Below, in pieces: positions 37,184 through 45,852 of a stretch of 64,000 nucleotides of DNA. Made by a program: the position numbers and the translations under genes. The stretch is from JAWKTT01 sp041398965 (GTDB lineage Bacteria > Planctomycetota > Planctomycetia > Planctomycetales > Planctomycetaceae), in the NCBI GenBank assembly GCA_041398965.1, contig JAWKTT010000003.1:248001-312000 (forward strand), read 5' to 3'. Every line of letters begins with the position of its first letter. Position 1 is the stretch's first letter. Under the pieces are notes generated by a model that was not told where the DNA came from, did no database searches, and worked only from the letters and a program-made list of their open reading frames with translations.

Positions 37184-38575
37184 ATGAACGACATCAAGCG
37201 GATTTCGGTTGTGGCCATCGTCCTGATCGTGCTACTCAGACTGTCGATTGGCTGGCAGTTTCTGTACGAAGGGATCTGGAAAAAGACCTCAATGACCAGC
37301 GCACGCCCTTGGACCGCCAAGGGGTATCTGGCGAATGCCGAGGGACCGTTTCGGAACTACTTCCGTAGCATGGTCGGAGACTTCCCCCAAGGGAACGACC
37401 CCGACGACCTCCTCTGGCTCGACTACGACAACGTCAACCAAAGCTGGCAAGACTGGCAAGCCGCCTTCACCGCTCATTACGGACTAAGCGAAGCCCAGCA
37501 GAAGTCGCTCGACCGGCTGCTTGATGGAGCCGACCGTATCGACAGCGGACCAATCAAAACCCCTGAGCAGGAAGGGGTTAATCCGATCGAAAAGCTTCCG
37601 GATGGGATCCCCGCCGACCTCAAATTCAGCGGCGTCCTTGTAAAGCCCCGTCTCGAAGGGGGGATGCTCGTTCTCGATGCCGGAAAGCCTTTGCTTCCGA
37701 AAGAGTTCGACAGAATCTTCAAGGCCATGGGAACCGTCATGACCGAACGAATGGAAGCGGGGGTCTCGAAACCGACGCTGGCCGTTGCCGACACACACGG
37801 CCAACCCCTGCTTGATGAGAAAGGAGAGTTGGTTCGCGAAGAGGATGACCTGAAGCGTCGTTTTGCTGCCCACCTACTCCGCCTGAAAGCAAGTTGCGAA
37901 GCAAGTCTCGGTTACCGACAAAAACTCCGGGCCTCTCTCAAAGGGGACCCCAAACGGACCGGCGTCTTCATCTCCGATGGCCAAGGGTCGATGGGACGCC
38001 CCGATGCCGATCCCGATTCCATTCTCGTCTTACGCTACGGGGAAATCACCGAGTATGAAGACGAACTGAAGGACTACGAACAGGCCCACGCAGCAGCCAC
38101 GATGCCTTATGAATTCGAGCATCTCAGCCGACTGAAGACCAAACTGGACGGACTCAAGAAGAAGGCGGTCGGACCGGTCAAAGCTCTCGATGCCAGCCTC
38201 AAGGCCGATGCTGAAAAACTCCTGACGTCCGAACAGATCGGGCGTGGCCCGCTCCCTGCCGTCGACACTCCGGAACGAGCCGCAAGTCATCAGGCAATGT
38301 GGGGCCTGTTGATTATCGGCCTACTCCTCATCATCGGCTTCGCGACCCGCATCGCCGCAGTGGCTGGGGCGGTGATGCTGTTCATGTTCTACCTGGCGAT
38401 CCCCCCTTGGCCCGGTGTCCCTCAACCTGCTGGACCCGAGCACTCGTTCATCATCAACAAAAACATGATCGAAGTGATCGCACTCCTCGGCATCGCCGCT
38501 CTTCCCACCGGCTCCTGGTTTGGCCTCGACGGCATCATCCGCTGGTTGTTCCGCTCGGGAGACACAAAGGGGTAA
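37184..38575 (+). CDS. DoxX-like membrane protein with large insert
   Basis: 463 residues; DoxX proteins are usually about 130-180. An N-terminal span with the DoxX-like RLSIGWQFLYEGIWK (about 19-33) is followed by roughly 310 soluble, charged residues (about 35-365) and then three spans (about 369-390, 393-410, 425-450). The final PAGPEHSFIINKNMIEVIALLGI is DoxX-like. Function unknown; DoxX proteins in other bacteria are linked to redox stress or quinone reactions. The soluble insert is helical with no recognised domain. Spacing to apbE is 145 bases. Confidence 0.65.
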   Translation: MNDIKRISVVAIVLIVLLRLSIGWQFLYEGIWKKTSMTSARPWTAKGYLANAEGPFRNYFRSMVGDFPQGNDPDDLLWLDYDNVNQSWQDWQAAFTAHYGLSEAQQKSLDRLLDGADRIDSGPIKTPEQEGVNPIEKLPDGIPADLKFSGVLVKPRLEGGMLVLDAGKPLLPKEFDRIFKAMGTVMTERMEAGVSKPTLAVADTHGQPLLDEKGELVREEDDLKRRFAAHLLRLKASCEASLGYRQKLRASLKGDPKRTGVFISDGQGSMGRPDADPDSILVLRYGEITEYEDELKDYEQAHAAATMPYEFEHLSRLKTKLDGLKKKAVGPVKALDASLKADAEKLLTSEQIGRGPLPAVDTPERAASHQAMWGLLIIGLLLIIGFATRIAAVAGAVMLFMFYLAIPPWPGVPQPAGPEHSFIINKNMIEVIALLGIAALPTGSWFGLDGIIRWLFRSGDTKG

Positions 38576-38771
38576 GGGGTTTCGAGCAGGTCTCCATTTT
38601 CACCTGTCAAACCGCAATAACGGTTCGGCACAAGAATGACGACGGCGTCAGCGGACGATTGGAGACAAGCACAAAGTCGCGAAACGCCTCTCGCGACACT
38701 GAGCATCGTCATGTTGTGTACAGACAGAGGAGTCTGTGCGGAGCGACAGTCCTGTTGCGGTCTTCCTGCAA

Positions 38772-39974
38772 CTACTCTGCCCCCCCCAGCAATAGCCCGG
38801 CATTCTGTTGGAGCTTTCGCACAGCGGATACAAACAGCGACAACTCGTCCATCGGAGCACTCAGCACCGGGTGATGCAGGGTGAGAACGTTTGAGATGCG
38901 GGATTCGGCAACTGGGAGAGCGTCGGCGTGCGGGAGCCGATAGCGGCGACGGGCATGAATCTGATGCAGCAAGTCGAAGCCGGGATCCAGGGCGAAGCCT
39001 TCCGCTCGCATAGCCGCCGCAAATCGCTCCTTCGGAAGACCCTCGAAGTGCGTCGGGTCGTAGAAGAGGCCGACTTTATAGTAAGCCGGAACGTCGTGCT
39101 GCGGGTCGGTCAGGGAGAAGATCGAAAGGCCGTTGATGTCTGCAAGTTGCTTACGAAGCGAGTCGACGGCAGTTCTCCTGTGAGCGTTGCGACCATCGAG
39201 ATGACTCCATTGGGGAAGCAGGATAGCCGCTTGCATCTCGGAGAGAGGATAGGCATCGTTTCCGCGCTGGGTGAGCAGTTTGATTCGTTGAGCGACGTCG
39301 GCTCGCTGGGTGAACAGTGCTCCGCCGCGTCCCGCAGTCACGAGTTTGCTGCCGCCGAAGCTGAATGTTCCGACATCACCCCAGGTCCCTGCTGGTCGCC
39401 CCTGCACGACTGCTCCGGGAGCCTGACACGCATCTTCGATAATGGGGATGTGATGTTGTTCGCTCCACCTCTTGAGAGCCCGCATGTCGACGAGTCCCCC
39501 GTGCAGATGCGACGCAATGACTGCCCGAGTTTGCGGGCTGCGTCCCTCGTCGAGTTGTTCGACCTGTAGCTGAAAGTCGTCGGAACGAACGTCGATGAGA
39601 ACTGGCAGCGCCCCGAGGTGGGTGATGTTCGTGAAGTTCGCCTTGAAGTCGTAGGCTGACATGAGCACTTCATCACCCGGCCCAACACCGAGGCTGCGAA
39701 GTGCGAGTTCGATGGCGGCTGTGCCACTGCAACAGAGATGGACATGCTCGACCCGCAGCGACGCGCGAAGTGCCTCGACGAGATGTCCAACATGGGGACC
39801 ATGATACGGTTGCCATCCGCCACTCTGAGCGAGCCGTTGGAGGACTTCAGACACTTCTTCATCCGCCAGATCAAACCGTGGCGGCCCCTCAGGCCACACC
39901 GGAGCACCCCCGAGCAAAGCAGGTATCTCATCACGGTGCTTCGTGTCGTGAGTGGTCGAGTCGCGTGAAGTCAT
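38772..39974 (-). CDS. DegT/DnrJ/EryC1/StrS family PLP aminotransferase
   Basis: 400 residues. CCSGTAAIELALRSLGVGPGDEV (split by residues 81-103) is the PLP phosphate-binding region, DACQAPGAV holds the PLP-pyridine Asp (181), and FSFGGSKLVTAGRGG contains the catalytic Lys210. These enzymes transaminate keto-sugar nucleotides or related ketones in making amino sugars or antibiotics. No sugar-nucleotide enzymes flank it, so the substrate is open. Convergent with the DoxX-like gene (gap 196 bases). Confidence 0.88.
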   Translation of the reverse strand: MTSRDSTTHDTKHRDEIPALLGGAPVWPEGPPRFDLADEEVSEVLQRLAQSGGWQPYHGPHVGHLVEALRASLRVEHVHLCCSGTAAIELALRSLGVGPGDEVLMSAYDFKANFTNITHLGALPVLIDVRSDDFQLQVEQLDEGRSPQTRAVIASHLHGGLVDMRALKRWSEQHHIPIIEDACQAPGAVVQGRPAGTWGDVGTFSFGGSKLVTAGRGGALFTQRADVAQRIKLLTQRGNDAYPLSEMQAAILLPQWSHLDGRNAHRRTAVDSLRKQLADINGLSIFSLTDPQHDVPAYYKVGLFYDPTHFEGLPKERFAAAMRAEGFALDPGFDLLHQIHARRRYRLPHADALPVAESRISNVLTLHHPVLSAPMDELSLFVSAVRKLQQNAGLLLGGAE

Positions 39975-40101
39975 GTGGACCCCTGAGTCGGACGGCTGGG
40001 AAGTAGCAACGTATCAGACAACCCGAAGGAAACCAAAGGAGGCGGCCCAACAGCTGAGCCTTTCGTGTGTGGTCATGGATTGTCGATAGACGCCCCCCGC
40101 C

Positions 40102-40134
40102 GTTGAGTCCCCCACTTCATGTGTGGAGCTAAAC
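40102..40134. repeat. Degenerate R6 hairpin
   Basis: GTTGAGTCCCCCAC and GTGTGGAGCTAAAC form an imperfect stem related to the perfect hairpin at 14,729-14,761. It is in the repeat-rich gap upstream of argB. Confidence 0.4.
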
Positions 40135-40378
40135 CAGGGATGCCACCGACAAGATCGATGCAGACACACGGTCAATACCGTTCGGCACAGAGATTGCCGA
40201 GGCGTAGCCGACGCGTGGCTCCTTCTCCCCCGTGATCGACGTGCGACTTCAGTCGACGTTCACACGGGGGAGAAGGTTGGGTTGAGGTGGGAGCGGTAGA
40301 CGCTCATGGGACGCTCATGCGGTCGTCTTGCGAAGTCGATGAAGTGGATACCTCACGCGGCCTGTGGCCGCAACCATA

Positions 40379-40430
40379 GTCGCCTTTCGCTCCGCGAAAG
40401 GGGCGCAGCTTTCGCGGAGCGAAAGGCGAC
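40379..40430. repeat. R3 perfect hairpin, copy 1
   Basis: A perfect 22-bp stem (40379-40400 with 40409-40430) and an 8-base loop GGGCGCAG. One arm reads GTCGCCTTTCGCTCCGCGAA plus AG. There is no flanking T-run. Confidence 0.75.
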
Positions 40431-40816
40431 AAACTGCCGCTCATGGCGCGTCGATATTGCAGAGTCAGACTCGGTAACAGAGCAAGACTCGAACCACATT
40501 CCCCCTCACCCCGGCCGTCGCCTCCACTGGAAAGGCCTTTAACATAGGGGCATCGACAGTAGGGGAGAGGGAGTCGGAGAATGGTTGTTCCAAACTTATG
40601 GGTGCATTTCCCACATGGCAACTCCCCGAACTGGAGGCGTCAGCCGACGCGAAACTCCTTCTCCCCCGGAGACGACGCTCCGACTTCAGACCGCGCTCCC
40701 ACGGGGGGAGAAGGTCGGGATGAGGGGGCCGCGGTAGACCCTCATGGGACTCTCATGCGGTCGTCTTGCGAAGTGAGCGAAGTGGATTCCTCACGCGGCT
40801 TGTGGACGCAACCATA

Positions 40817-40868
40817 GTCGCCTTTCGCTCCGCGAAAGGGGCGCAGCTTTCGCGGAGCGAAAGGCGAC
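40817..40868. repeat. R3 perfect hairpin, copy 2
   Basis: Identical in stem and loop to the copy at 40,379; arms 40817-40838 and 40847-40868. It lies inside the second unit of the tandem duplication, about 60 bases upstream of the argB promoter. Confidence 0.75.
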
Positions 40869-40928
40869 AAACTGCCGCTCACTTGGAGAGTGGTTGTTCC
40901 AACCTTATCGCCAGATCGGAGTCTCGGT

Positions 40929-40956
40929 TTGACGGAATCGACTGGCCCTTTAGAAT
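40929..40956 (+). promoter_or_regulatory. Sigma-70-like promoter of argB
   Basis: TTGACG (40929-40934), a 16-base spacer, TAGAAT (40951-40956). Transcription would start near 40,963, which argues against a TTG start at that very base and for the GTG at 41,008. Confidence 0.6.
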
Positions 40957-41007
40957 CCGCGGTTGCAAAAGTTCCTCCTCGCCTCAACGTTTCAGTCGGT
41001 CAAATAC

Positions 41008-41883
41008 GTGGATAACGCCATTCGCAAGGCTCAGGTGCTCGTAGAGGCCCTGGCATGGATCCGGAAATTTCGGGACCGTTATGTCGTCATTAAGCTTGGG
41101 GGGAGTGCCCTCGAAGACCCCGAGTCGGTCCGGCGTTGTCTGGGGGATGTGATCTTCATGGAAGCGGTCGGGCTCCGTCCGATTCTGGTGCATGGGGGGG
41201 GGAAGTCGATCAGCAAGGCGATGGAGGATGCCGGGATCGAACCGCGCTGGGTCAAGGGGAGACGTTACACCGACGAAGCGACGCTCGAAATCGCCAGTCG
41301 CGTGCTGGCCGAGGAAATCTGCGAGTCACTTGTGGATGAGATTCGGGCGCAAGGGGGGCGAGCGATTGGGATGCACTATCGTTCGATGAACGTGCTGATT
41401 GGCGAACAACTGACGCTGCCAGGCGAGGAGGGAGAACAGATCGACCTCGGCCATGTCGGGCATGTCGTCGATCTCCAGCGAGAAGCGCTGCTGGCGACCT
41501 GCCGTTCGCGGACCATCCCGGTCCTCCCGTCAGTCGCGCTGGATCGAGATGGGCACAAGCTTAACGTCAATGCGGATACCGCAGCAGCGGCGATCGCTCG
41601 GATTTTACGAGTCGAGAAACTCGTCTTCCTCAGCGATGTCCCCGGCATCTTTCGCGACAAGAAAGACCCGTCGACACTGATTTCCCATCTGACGGCTCAA
41701 CAGTGTCGCGACCTCATCGCCGATGGGACGATCGATGCCGGAATGGTCCCCAAGGTCGAAGCGGCTCTCGAAGCGCTCGAGGCAGGAGTGCGGAAAATCC
41801 ACATCATCGACGCCCGCATCCCCCACTCCCTGCTGCTGGAAACGTACCAAGACACCGGCGTCGGAACCGAAATCGTCCCGTAG
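41008..41883 (+). CDS. argB: Acetylglutamate kinase
   Basis: 291 residues, amino-acid-kinase fold; phosphorylates N-acetylglutamate in arginine synthesis. VVIKLGGSALED (ATP site), LVHGGGKSISKAM (substrate loop), LNVNADTAAAAIA, and LVFLSDVPGIFRDK are all ArgB-like. GTG 41008 is chosen: ArgB proteins start at A-I-x-K-A-Q-V-L, which follows here within a few residues, and the promoter predicts a TSS near 40,963. A TTG at 40,963 would add 15 residues. An N-terminal helix (AIRKAQVLVEALAW) as in arginine-sensitive ArgB is present, so feedback inhibition is possible. No other arg genes are adjacent. Confidence 0.93.
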   Translation: MDNAIRKAQVLVEALAWIRKFRDRYVVIKLGGSALEDPESVRRCLGDVIFMEAVGLRPILVHGGGKSISKAMEDAGIEPRWVKGRRYTDEATLEIASRVLAEEICESLVDEIRAQGGRAIGMHYRSMNVLIGEQLTLPGEEGEQIDLGHVGHVVDLQREALLATCRSRTIPVLPSVALDRDGHKLNVNADTAAAAIARILRVEKLVFLSDVPGIFRDKKDPSTLISHLTAQQCRDLIADGTIDAGMVPKVEAALEALEAGVRKIHIIDARIPHSLLLETYQDTGVGTEIVP

Positions 41884-41989
41884 CAGTTCCTCCGTGAAAT
41901 CATCGTGCAGCAAACGATCTCACCACTGGGATGGACCAATCGCCAGGGATGTTGACACCGAGCATCGTGAGTGATGCGAACCGCCTTCT

Positions 41990-44900
41990 TCAAGGGGGAG
42001 AGATCGTTGGTGCAAGCGGCGTTCCGCTCCAGAGGAAGAGGGCATTGTCGACGCTGAGAGAGGCGAGTTGATCTTGCGACGGCGAGAAGGCGAGGCTGTT
42101 GATGGCGTGACGGTGGCCGGTCAGGGTCAGCAAGGTGGCTGCGGGGTTCGTCCCCCAGACCTTTATCGTGTGGTCCATCGATGCGGAGAGCACCCGTTGA
42201 CCATCGAGGCTATACAGGAGGGTCTTCACGTAACCTGTGTGGCCGGAGAGAGTCTGTTTGAGCAGGCCGGTGTGGGCATCGCACAGTTTAATGTTCAGGC
42301 GGTCGGCGATGGCGAGTTCCTTGCCGTCCGGGCTGAAGCGGGCACAGCCATGATTCATGACACCCCCTTCAAGGTTCAGGCGTTCCTTTCCTGTTTCGGT
42401 ATTCCAGACGCGAACCCGTGTGTGATCGCAGGAGACGAGTTGAGTTCCGTCGGGATGAAACGCGACATCGCAGACAGCGTTCGCCGATCCGCGGAGCGTG
42501 TTGAGCAGTTCGCCGTTGGCGAGGTTCCAAATTTGTATCGCATGGTCCTGACTGCCGGTCGCGATCTGAGTCCCCTGCGCGTTACAAGCGATTCTCAGAA
42601 CCTCCCCCGAGCATGGTCCGAACTGGCGGACGAGCTGACCTGTCTTCACGTCCCAAAGCATGATCGCGCGGTCTTTCCCACTCGAAACCAGATGCTGACG
42701 ATCTGGAGTGAATGCGATGGTCTGAACGGGAGCAGTGTGTCCCTCAAGTGTCCGAACTGTGTCCCGCGTTACCGCGTTGCGGAGTGTGATACTGTTCTTG
42801 CCGAGGGATGATGCGAGCCATTGACCGTCGTGGCTGAATGCAACGCAATTGGCCGTCGACGTCAGTGCCGCGAGTGGCGGTTGCAGCAGACCCGATTCAA
42901 CAACCCGTTCTGCCGGTTGACGAGGGACCTCCCAGACACGGACGATCGAACCGGCCGTCCCTGCGAGTCGTTGACCATCACGACTCCAAGCGACACGACA
43001 CGGAAAGGCGAAGTCCCAGTGGAACTTGAATTCGAGATGATTGCTGACGGTGTTCCAGACACGAATCGTTCGGTCACTGCTTCCGACAGCAACCCGCTGA
43101 CTGTCCGGACTGAAAGCGAGACTGGCGACGACGGTCGAGGGGATCGTCTGCGTGACATGCAGTTCGCCCGAGGTCGTGTCCCAGATCAGCACTTGATTCG
43201 AGACACCAGCCCCGATCCAGCGACCATCCGGACTGACGGCGACATCGACAATCTTGGTGGGCATCGAAGCGGAAAAACGCTGTCGTTCCTCTCCGGTCTG
43301 AAGATCGAGCAGCAACAGAGCGTTTCCCTTGCTTGTCACGAGACTGGTCCCATCCGGATGAAACGCAATCGCTTGTCCCCCTTGCGGAAACGACGCCAAC
43401 AGTTCTCCGGTTTCAGCCTCCCAGAGTCGCCACTCGGCGAGAGAGATCGAGGCCACCTTCTTCCCATCAGGACTCCAACAGAACCCTTGGACTTCGTGGG
43501 GAACGGGGCCGAGTGTTTGCAGCAAATCTCCGGTGACGGAGTCCCACAAGCGGATGGTGCGGTCCTTGGCAGAAGAGGCGACGCGGTGAGAGCCGGGCTG
43601 AAATTGTATCTGCGTGACGGCAGCGGTATGCCCTTTGAGGTCGCGGAGATGTTTCCCTTCAGGAAGACTCCAGACAGAAAGGAGCGTCGACTGGTTGGCT
43701 GTCACAATGGTCTGCCCGTCAGGGCCGAACGACACACTGCTCGCAGCCCCATAGACCGTGATGTCGGAAAGGGGGGCTCGGCAGAGACGGTTCAGGTAGT
43801 ACCATTCAAAATGACGCAGGTCTTCGGTGGCCACAATCGGCTCCGAAGTGTCGGCCGGAGGGAGATGCTTTGGGGGATCGTAGTAAGCGAGCAACGACTG
43901 ACAGAGTTCCTCACGGCCATCTTCCCAGGCACTTTGCACCCAGTTCATGTGGGCAACATAGAGGTTGCGCCGGGCGCCCGCTAAGGCGATGGTGACATTG
44001 TCCCGTTCCTGTCTGGTTTCGGCTTCGAGGGCCAAAGCCAACTGTTCTTTCTCTTTGGCGACCCGTTCACTCGCTTCGGCCTCGGTTGCCTTTTGCGAGG
44101 CGATGACCGTTTGTTTCTCGGCATTTTTCCATTGCCACAAAGTCGTCAACAGACCCACGAGAAAGACCAGAATCACGGTCACCGAGAGTCCGGCGATGGC
44201 GGGGTTCCGTCGACACCAGCGGGTCAGACGCTCGACGAGACCCAAGGGACGTGCCCGGATCGGTTCATCGTCCAACCAACGACGCAGGTCTTCCGCGAGT
44301 TCATGACACGTCGCATACCGACGCTCCGGCTCCTTGGACATCGCCTTCCGACAAATCGTTTCTAAGTCGCGAGGAACGCTGACCCCTCGGGAGGAAAGCA
44401 ATGGGGGTTCCTCCTGCTGAACACGGGCCAAGACGACCGACGGCGGACCACTAAACGGTCGGACTCCGCAGAGGCATTCGTACAGAGTCACCCCGACGGC
44501 ATATTGATCGCTGGCCGGTCCCACCCGGGCGATGTCCCCACGGGCCTGCTCCGGGGGCATGTAGGCGGGAGTCCCCATGATCGTCCCGGCGTGAGTCAAC
44601 TGATCGGTCGACTCGATCATGCGGGCCAAGCCAAAGTCCATAAGCATCGGCTCTTCAGATTGATCCAACATCACATTGGCCGGTTTGACATCGCGATGAA
44701 CGATCCCTTTGGTGTGAGCGTAGTGCAGGGCCTCAGCCAATCGCATCACGAGAGAGGCGGCCTGTCGCAGAGGAAGCCGCCCCTGCTTGAGTCGAGCCTG
44801 CAAGGTCTCCCCTTCGATAAAAGCGGAGGCGAGACAGAGCCCTTCGGGGAGAGCAGAGACTTCAAAAATCGGGACAATGTGGGGATGGCGAAGTTGAGCA

Positions 44901-45271
44901 GCCGCTTTGGGTTCGCGAAGTGCTCGAGCCACTTCCGCCGAGCTTTGCATCAATCCCGCATGAGGCACCTTCAAGGCGACCTCTCGATCGAGCAACGGAT
45001 CGTACGCGCGATACACCGCACCAAAAGCACCGGAACCGAGATGGTCTCGTACCTGAAATCGCCCCACGGTATCGGGATGTGCCCGGCTGTTGTCGGGTGA
45101 AGTGGTTGATGACGAAGAGTCTCCAATGACAGTGGCTGTCATCGTGGGGAGATACTCCATTCCCACCGGCAGCGGATGATGACACTTTCGACAGCGGGGG
45201 GACGATGCCAACGTCTCTTGGCTGAATGTGCAGCGGGTGTCACATTCCGGGCAAACGAATTCAACGTTCAA
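41990..45271 (-). CDS. Ser/Thr protein kinase fused to WD40 repeats
   Basis: 1093 residues. An N-terminal zinc ribbon (Cys7/10 and Cys27/30) is followed by the kinase domain (about 72-340) with Lys101, HRD Asp194, DFG Asp212 and GTPAYMPPEQA, so catalysis looks intact. A membrane span lies at about 359-379, then a coiled coil (about 382-430) and, from about 510 to the end, a WD40 beta-propeller array of roughly a dozen blades, many ending in WD or VW. The kinase is cytoplasmic and the propeller faces the other side. Such fusions are hallmark planctomycete proteins, with unknown ligands. Start is TTG 45271 with GGAGGGAG seven bases upstream. Confidence 0.92.
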   Translation of the reverse strand: MNVEFVCPECDTRCTFSQETLASSPRCRKCHHPLPVGMEYLPTMTATVIGDSSSSTTSPDNSRAHPDTVGRFQVRDHLGSGAFGAVYRAYDPLLDREVALKVPHAGLMQSSAEVARALREPKAAAQLRHPHIVPIFEVSALPEGLCLASAFIEGETLQARLKQGRLPLRQAASLVMRLAEALHYAHTKGIVHRDVKPANVMLDQSEEPMLMDFGLARMIESTDQLTHAGTIMGTPAYMPPEQARGDIARVGPASDQYAVGVTLYECLCGVRPFSGPPSVVLARVQQEEPPLLSSRGVSVPRDLETICRKAMSKEPERRYATCHELAEDLRRWLDDEPIRARPLGLVERLTRWCRRNPAIAGLSVTVILVFLVGLLTTLWQWKNAEKQTVIASQKATEAEASERVAKEKEQLALALEAETRQERDNVTIALAGARRNLYVAHMNWVQSAWEDGREELCQSLLAYYDPPKHLPPADTSEPIVATEDLRHFEWYYLNRLCRAPLSDITVYGAASSVSFGPDGQTIVTANQSTLLSVWSLPEGKHLRDLKGHTAAVTQIQFQPGSHRVASSAKDRTIRLWDSVTGDLLQTLGPVPHEVQGFCWSPDGKKVASISLAEWRLWEAETGELLASFPQGGQAIAFHPDGTSLVTSKGNALLLLDLQTGEERQRFSASMPTKIVDVAVSPDGRWIGAGVSNQVLIWDTTSGELHVTQTIPSTVVASLAFSPDSQRVAVGSSDRTIRVWNTVSNHLEFKFHWDFAFPCRVAWSRDGQRLAGTAGSIVRVWEVPRQPAERVVESGLLQPPLAALTSTANCVAFSHDGQWLASSLGKNSITLRNAVTRDTVRTLEGHTAPVQTIAFTPDRQHLVSSGKDRAIMLWDVKTGQLVRQFGPCSGEVLRIACNAQGTQIATGSQDHAIQIWNLANGELLNTLRGSANAVCDVAFHPDGTQLVSCDHTRVRVWNTETGKERLNLEGGVMNHGCARFSPDGKELAIADRLNIKLCDAHTGLLKQTLSGHTGYVKTLLYSLDGQRVLSASMDHTIKVWGTNPAATLLTLTGHRHAINSLAFSPSQDQLASLSVDNALFLWSGTPLAPTISPP

Positions 45272-45668
45272 GAGATGCTCCCTCCAGAATGACGTGTCGG
45301 CAACTGATGGAAGGGGATCGCCTCTCGCATCAAACGACCGGGGAGTGATGGCGACTGAGTGTCATTGCGACCGAGAAGTGATCGCGATAAGAACGCGCCT
45401 CCGAATCGGCCCGACGACGTCTCAGACGTCCGAGTCTATCGTATGAAACAGAACAGCAATAAGGCAACGCGACAGAGAGATCGAATCGAGGCGTATTCCC
45501 CGCTTTGTCAATGCCCCATCGGAGACGTCAGTTGATGTGAAGCTCCGAGTCCCTCACTGGAGAGCCATTCAAGAGAGGGCAATGACAGCCGGGGGGAGAG
45601 GGAGAAGAGGAGAAGATCATGTCGCAAACCGCCATGTGAGGCGTGCAACGATTATTTCACGAAACGAG

Positions 45669-45704
45669 CAGAACCCACTCCCTTGGTTAAGAGAGTGGGT
45701 TCTG
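45669..45704 (-). terminator. Hairpin downstream of the DUF1559 gene
   Basis: CAGAACCCACTC (45669-45680) pairs exactly with GAGTGGGTTCTG (45693-45704), 12-base loop. On the - strand it is followed by CTCGTTTCG. It lies about 150 bases past the DUF1559 stop, so a terminator role is only plausible. Confidence 0.4.
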
Positions 45705-45735
45705 TTGTGTGCCAAGGACCGATCGATCAATAAGT

Positions 45736-45795
45736 GTCATCTCTCGCTCTGCGAAAGATGTGACCCGTGCGACCTTTCGCGGAGCGAAAGGCGAC
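45736..45795. repeat. R3 hairpin, diverged copy
   Basis: The right arm CTTTCGCGGAGCGAAAGGCG plus AC is identical to the 40-kb copies. The left arm has about three changes and the loop is longer (16 bases). Confidence 0.6.
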
Positions 45796-45852
45796 AATAG
45801 TTTCCATGACGATCCTTAGTCGTCAGCGTGATTTCGGGTGAGTGCCGATCTG

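Larger units (their letters stand above)
40205..40881. repeat. Diverged tandem duplication with R2/R3 elements upstream of argB
   Basis: A unit is repeated at an offset of 438 bases. The best-matched part is 40303-40443 versus 40741-40881 (141 bp, about eight mismatches, no gaps). Each unit also has a CTTCTCCCCC...GGGGGAGAAGG palindrome (about 40,220-40,279 and 40,660-40,714). Between the units lie R2 pieces, including GGGTGCATTTCCC at about 40,601 and CCACTGGAAAGGCC at about 40,528. The whole region from 39,975 to 40,928 has no recognisable gene. Confidence 0.75.
45272..45852. other. Intergenic region with repeats, no gene recognised
   Basis: Upstream of the WD40 kinase and past the end of the DUF1559 gene. 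It holds an R2 fragment (CACTGGAGAGCC and GGGGGGAGAGGGAG, about 45,557-45,605), a hairpin at 45,669-45,704 and an R3 relative at 45,736-45,795, but no gene. Confidence 0.55.

Noticed and set aside
40205..40881. CRISPR array
   Set aside because: Only two units at a 438-bp offset, with internal hairpins and no short regular spacers; no cas genes.
42821..43984. 387-codon + strand open frame
   Set aside because: Lies wholly antisense to the WD40 region of the kinase gene, whose repeats are clear on the other strand.
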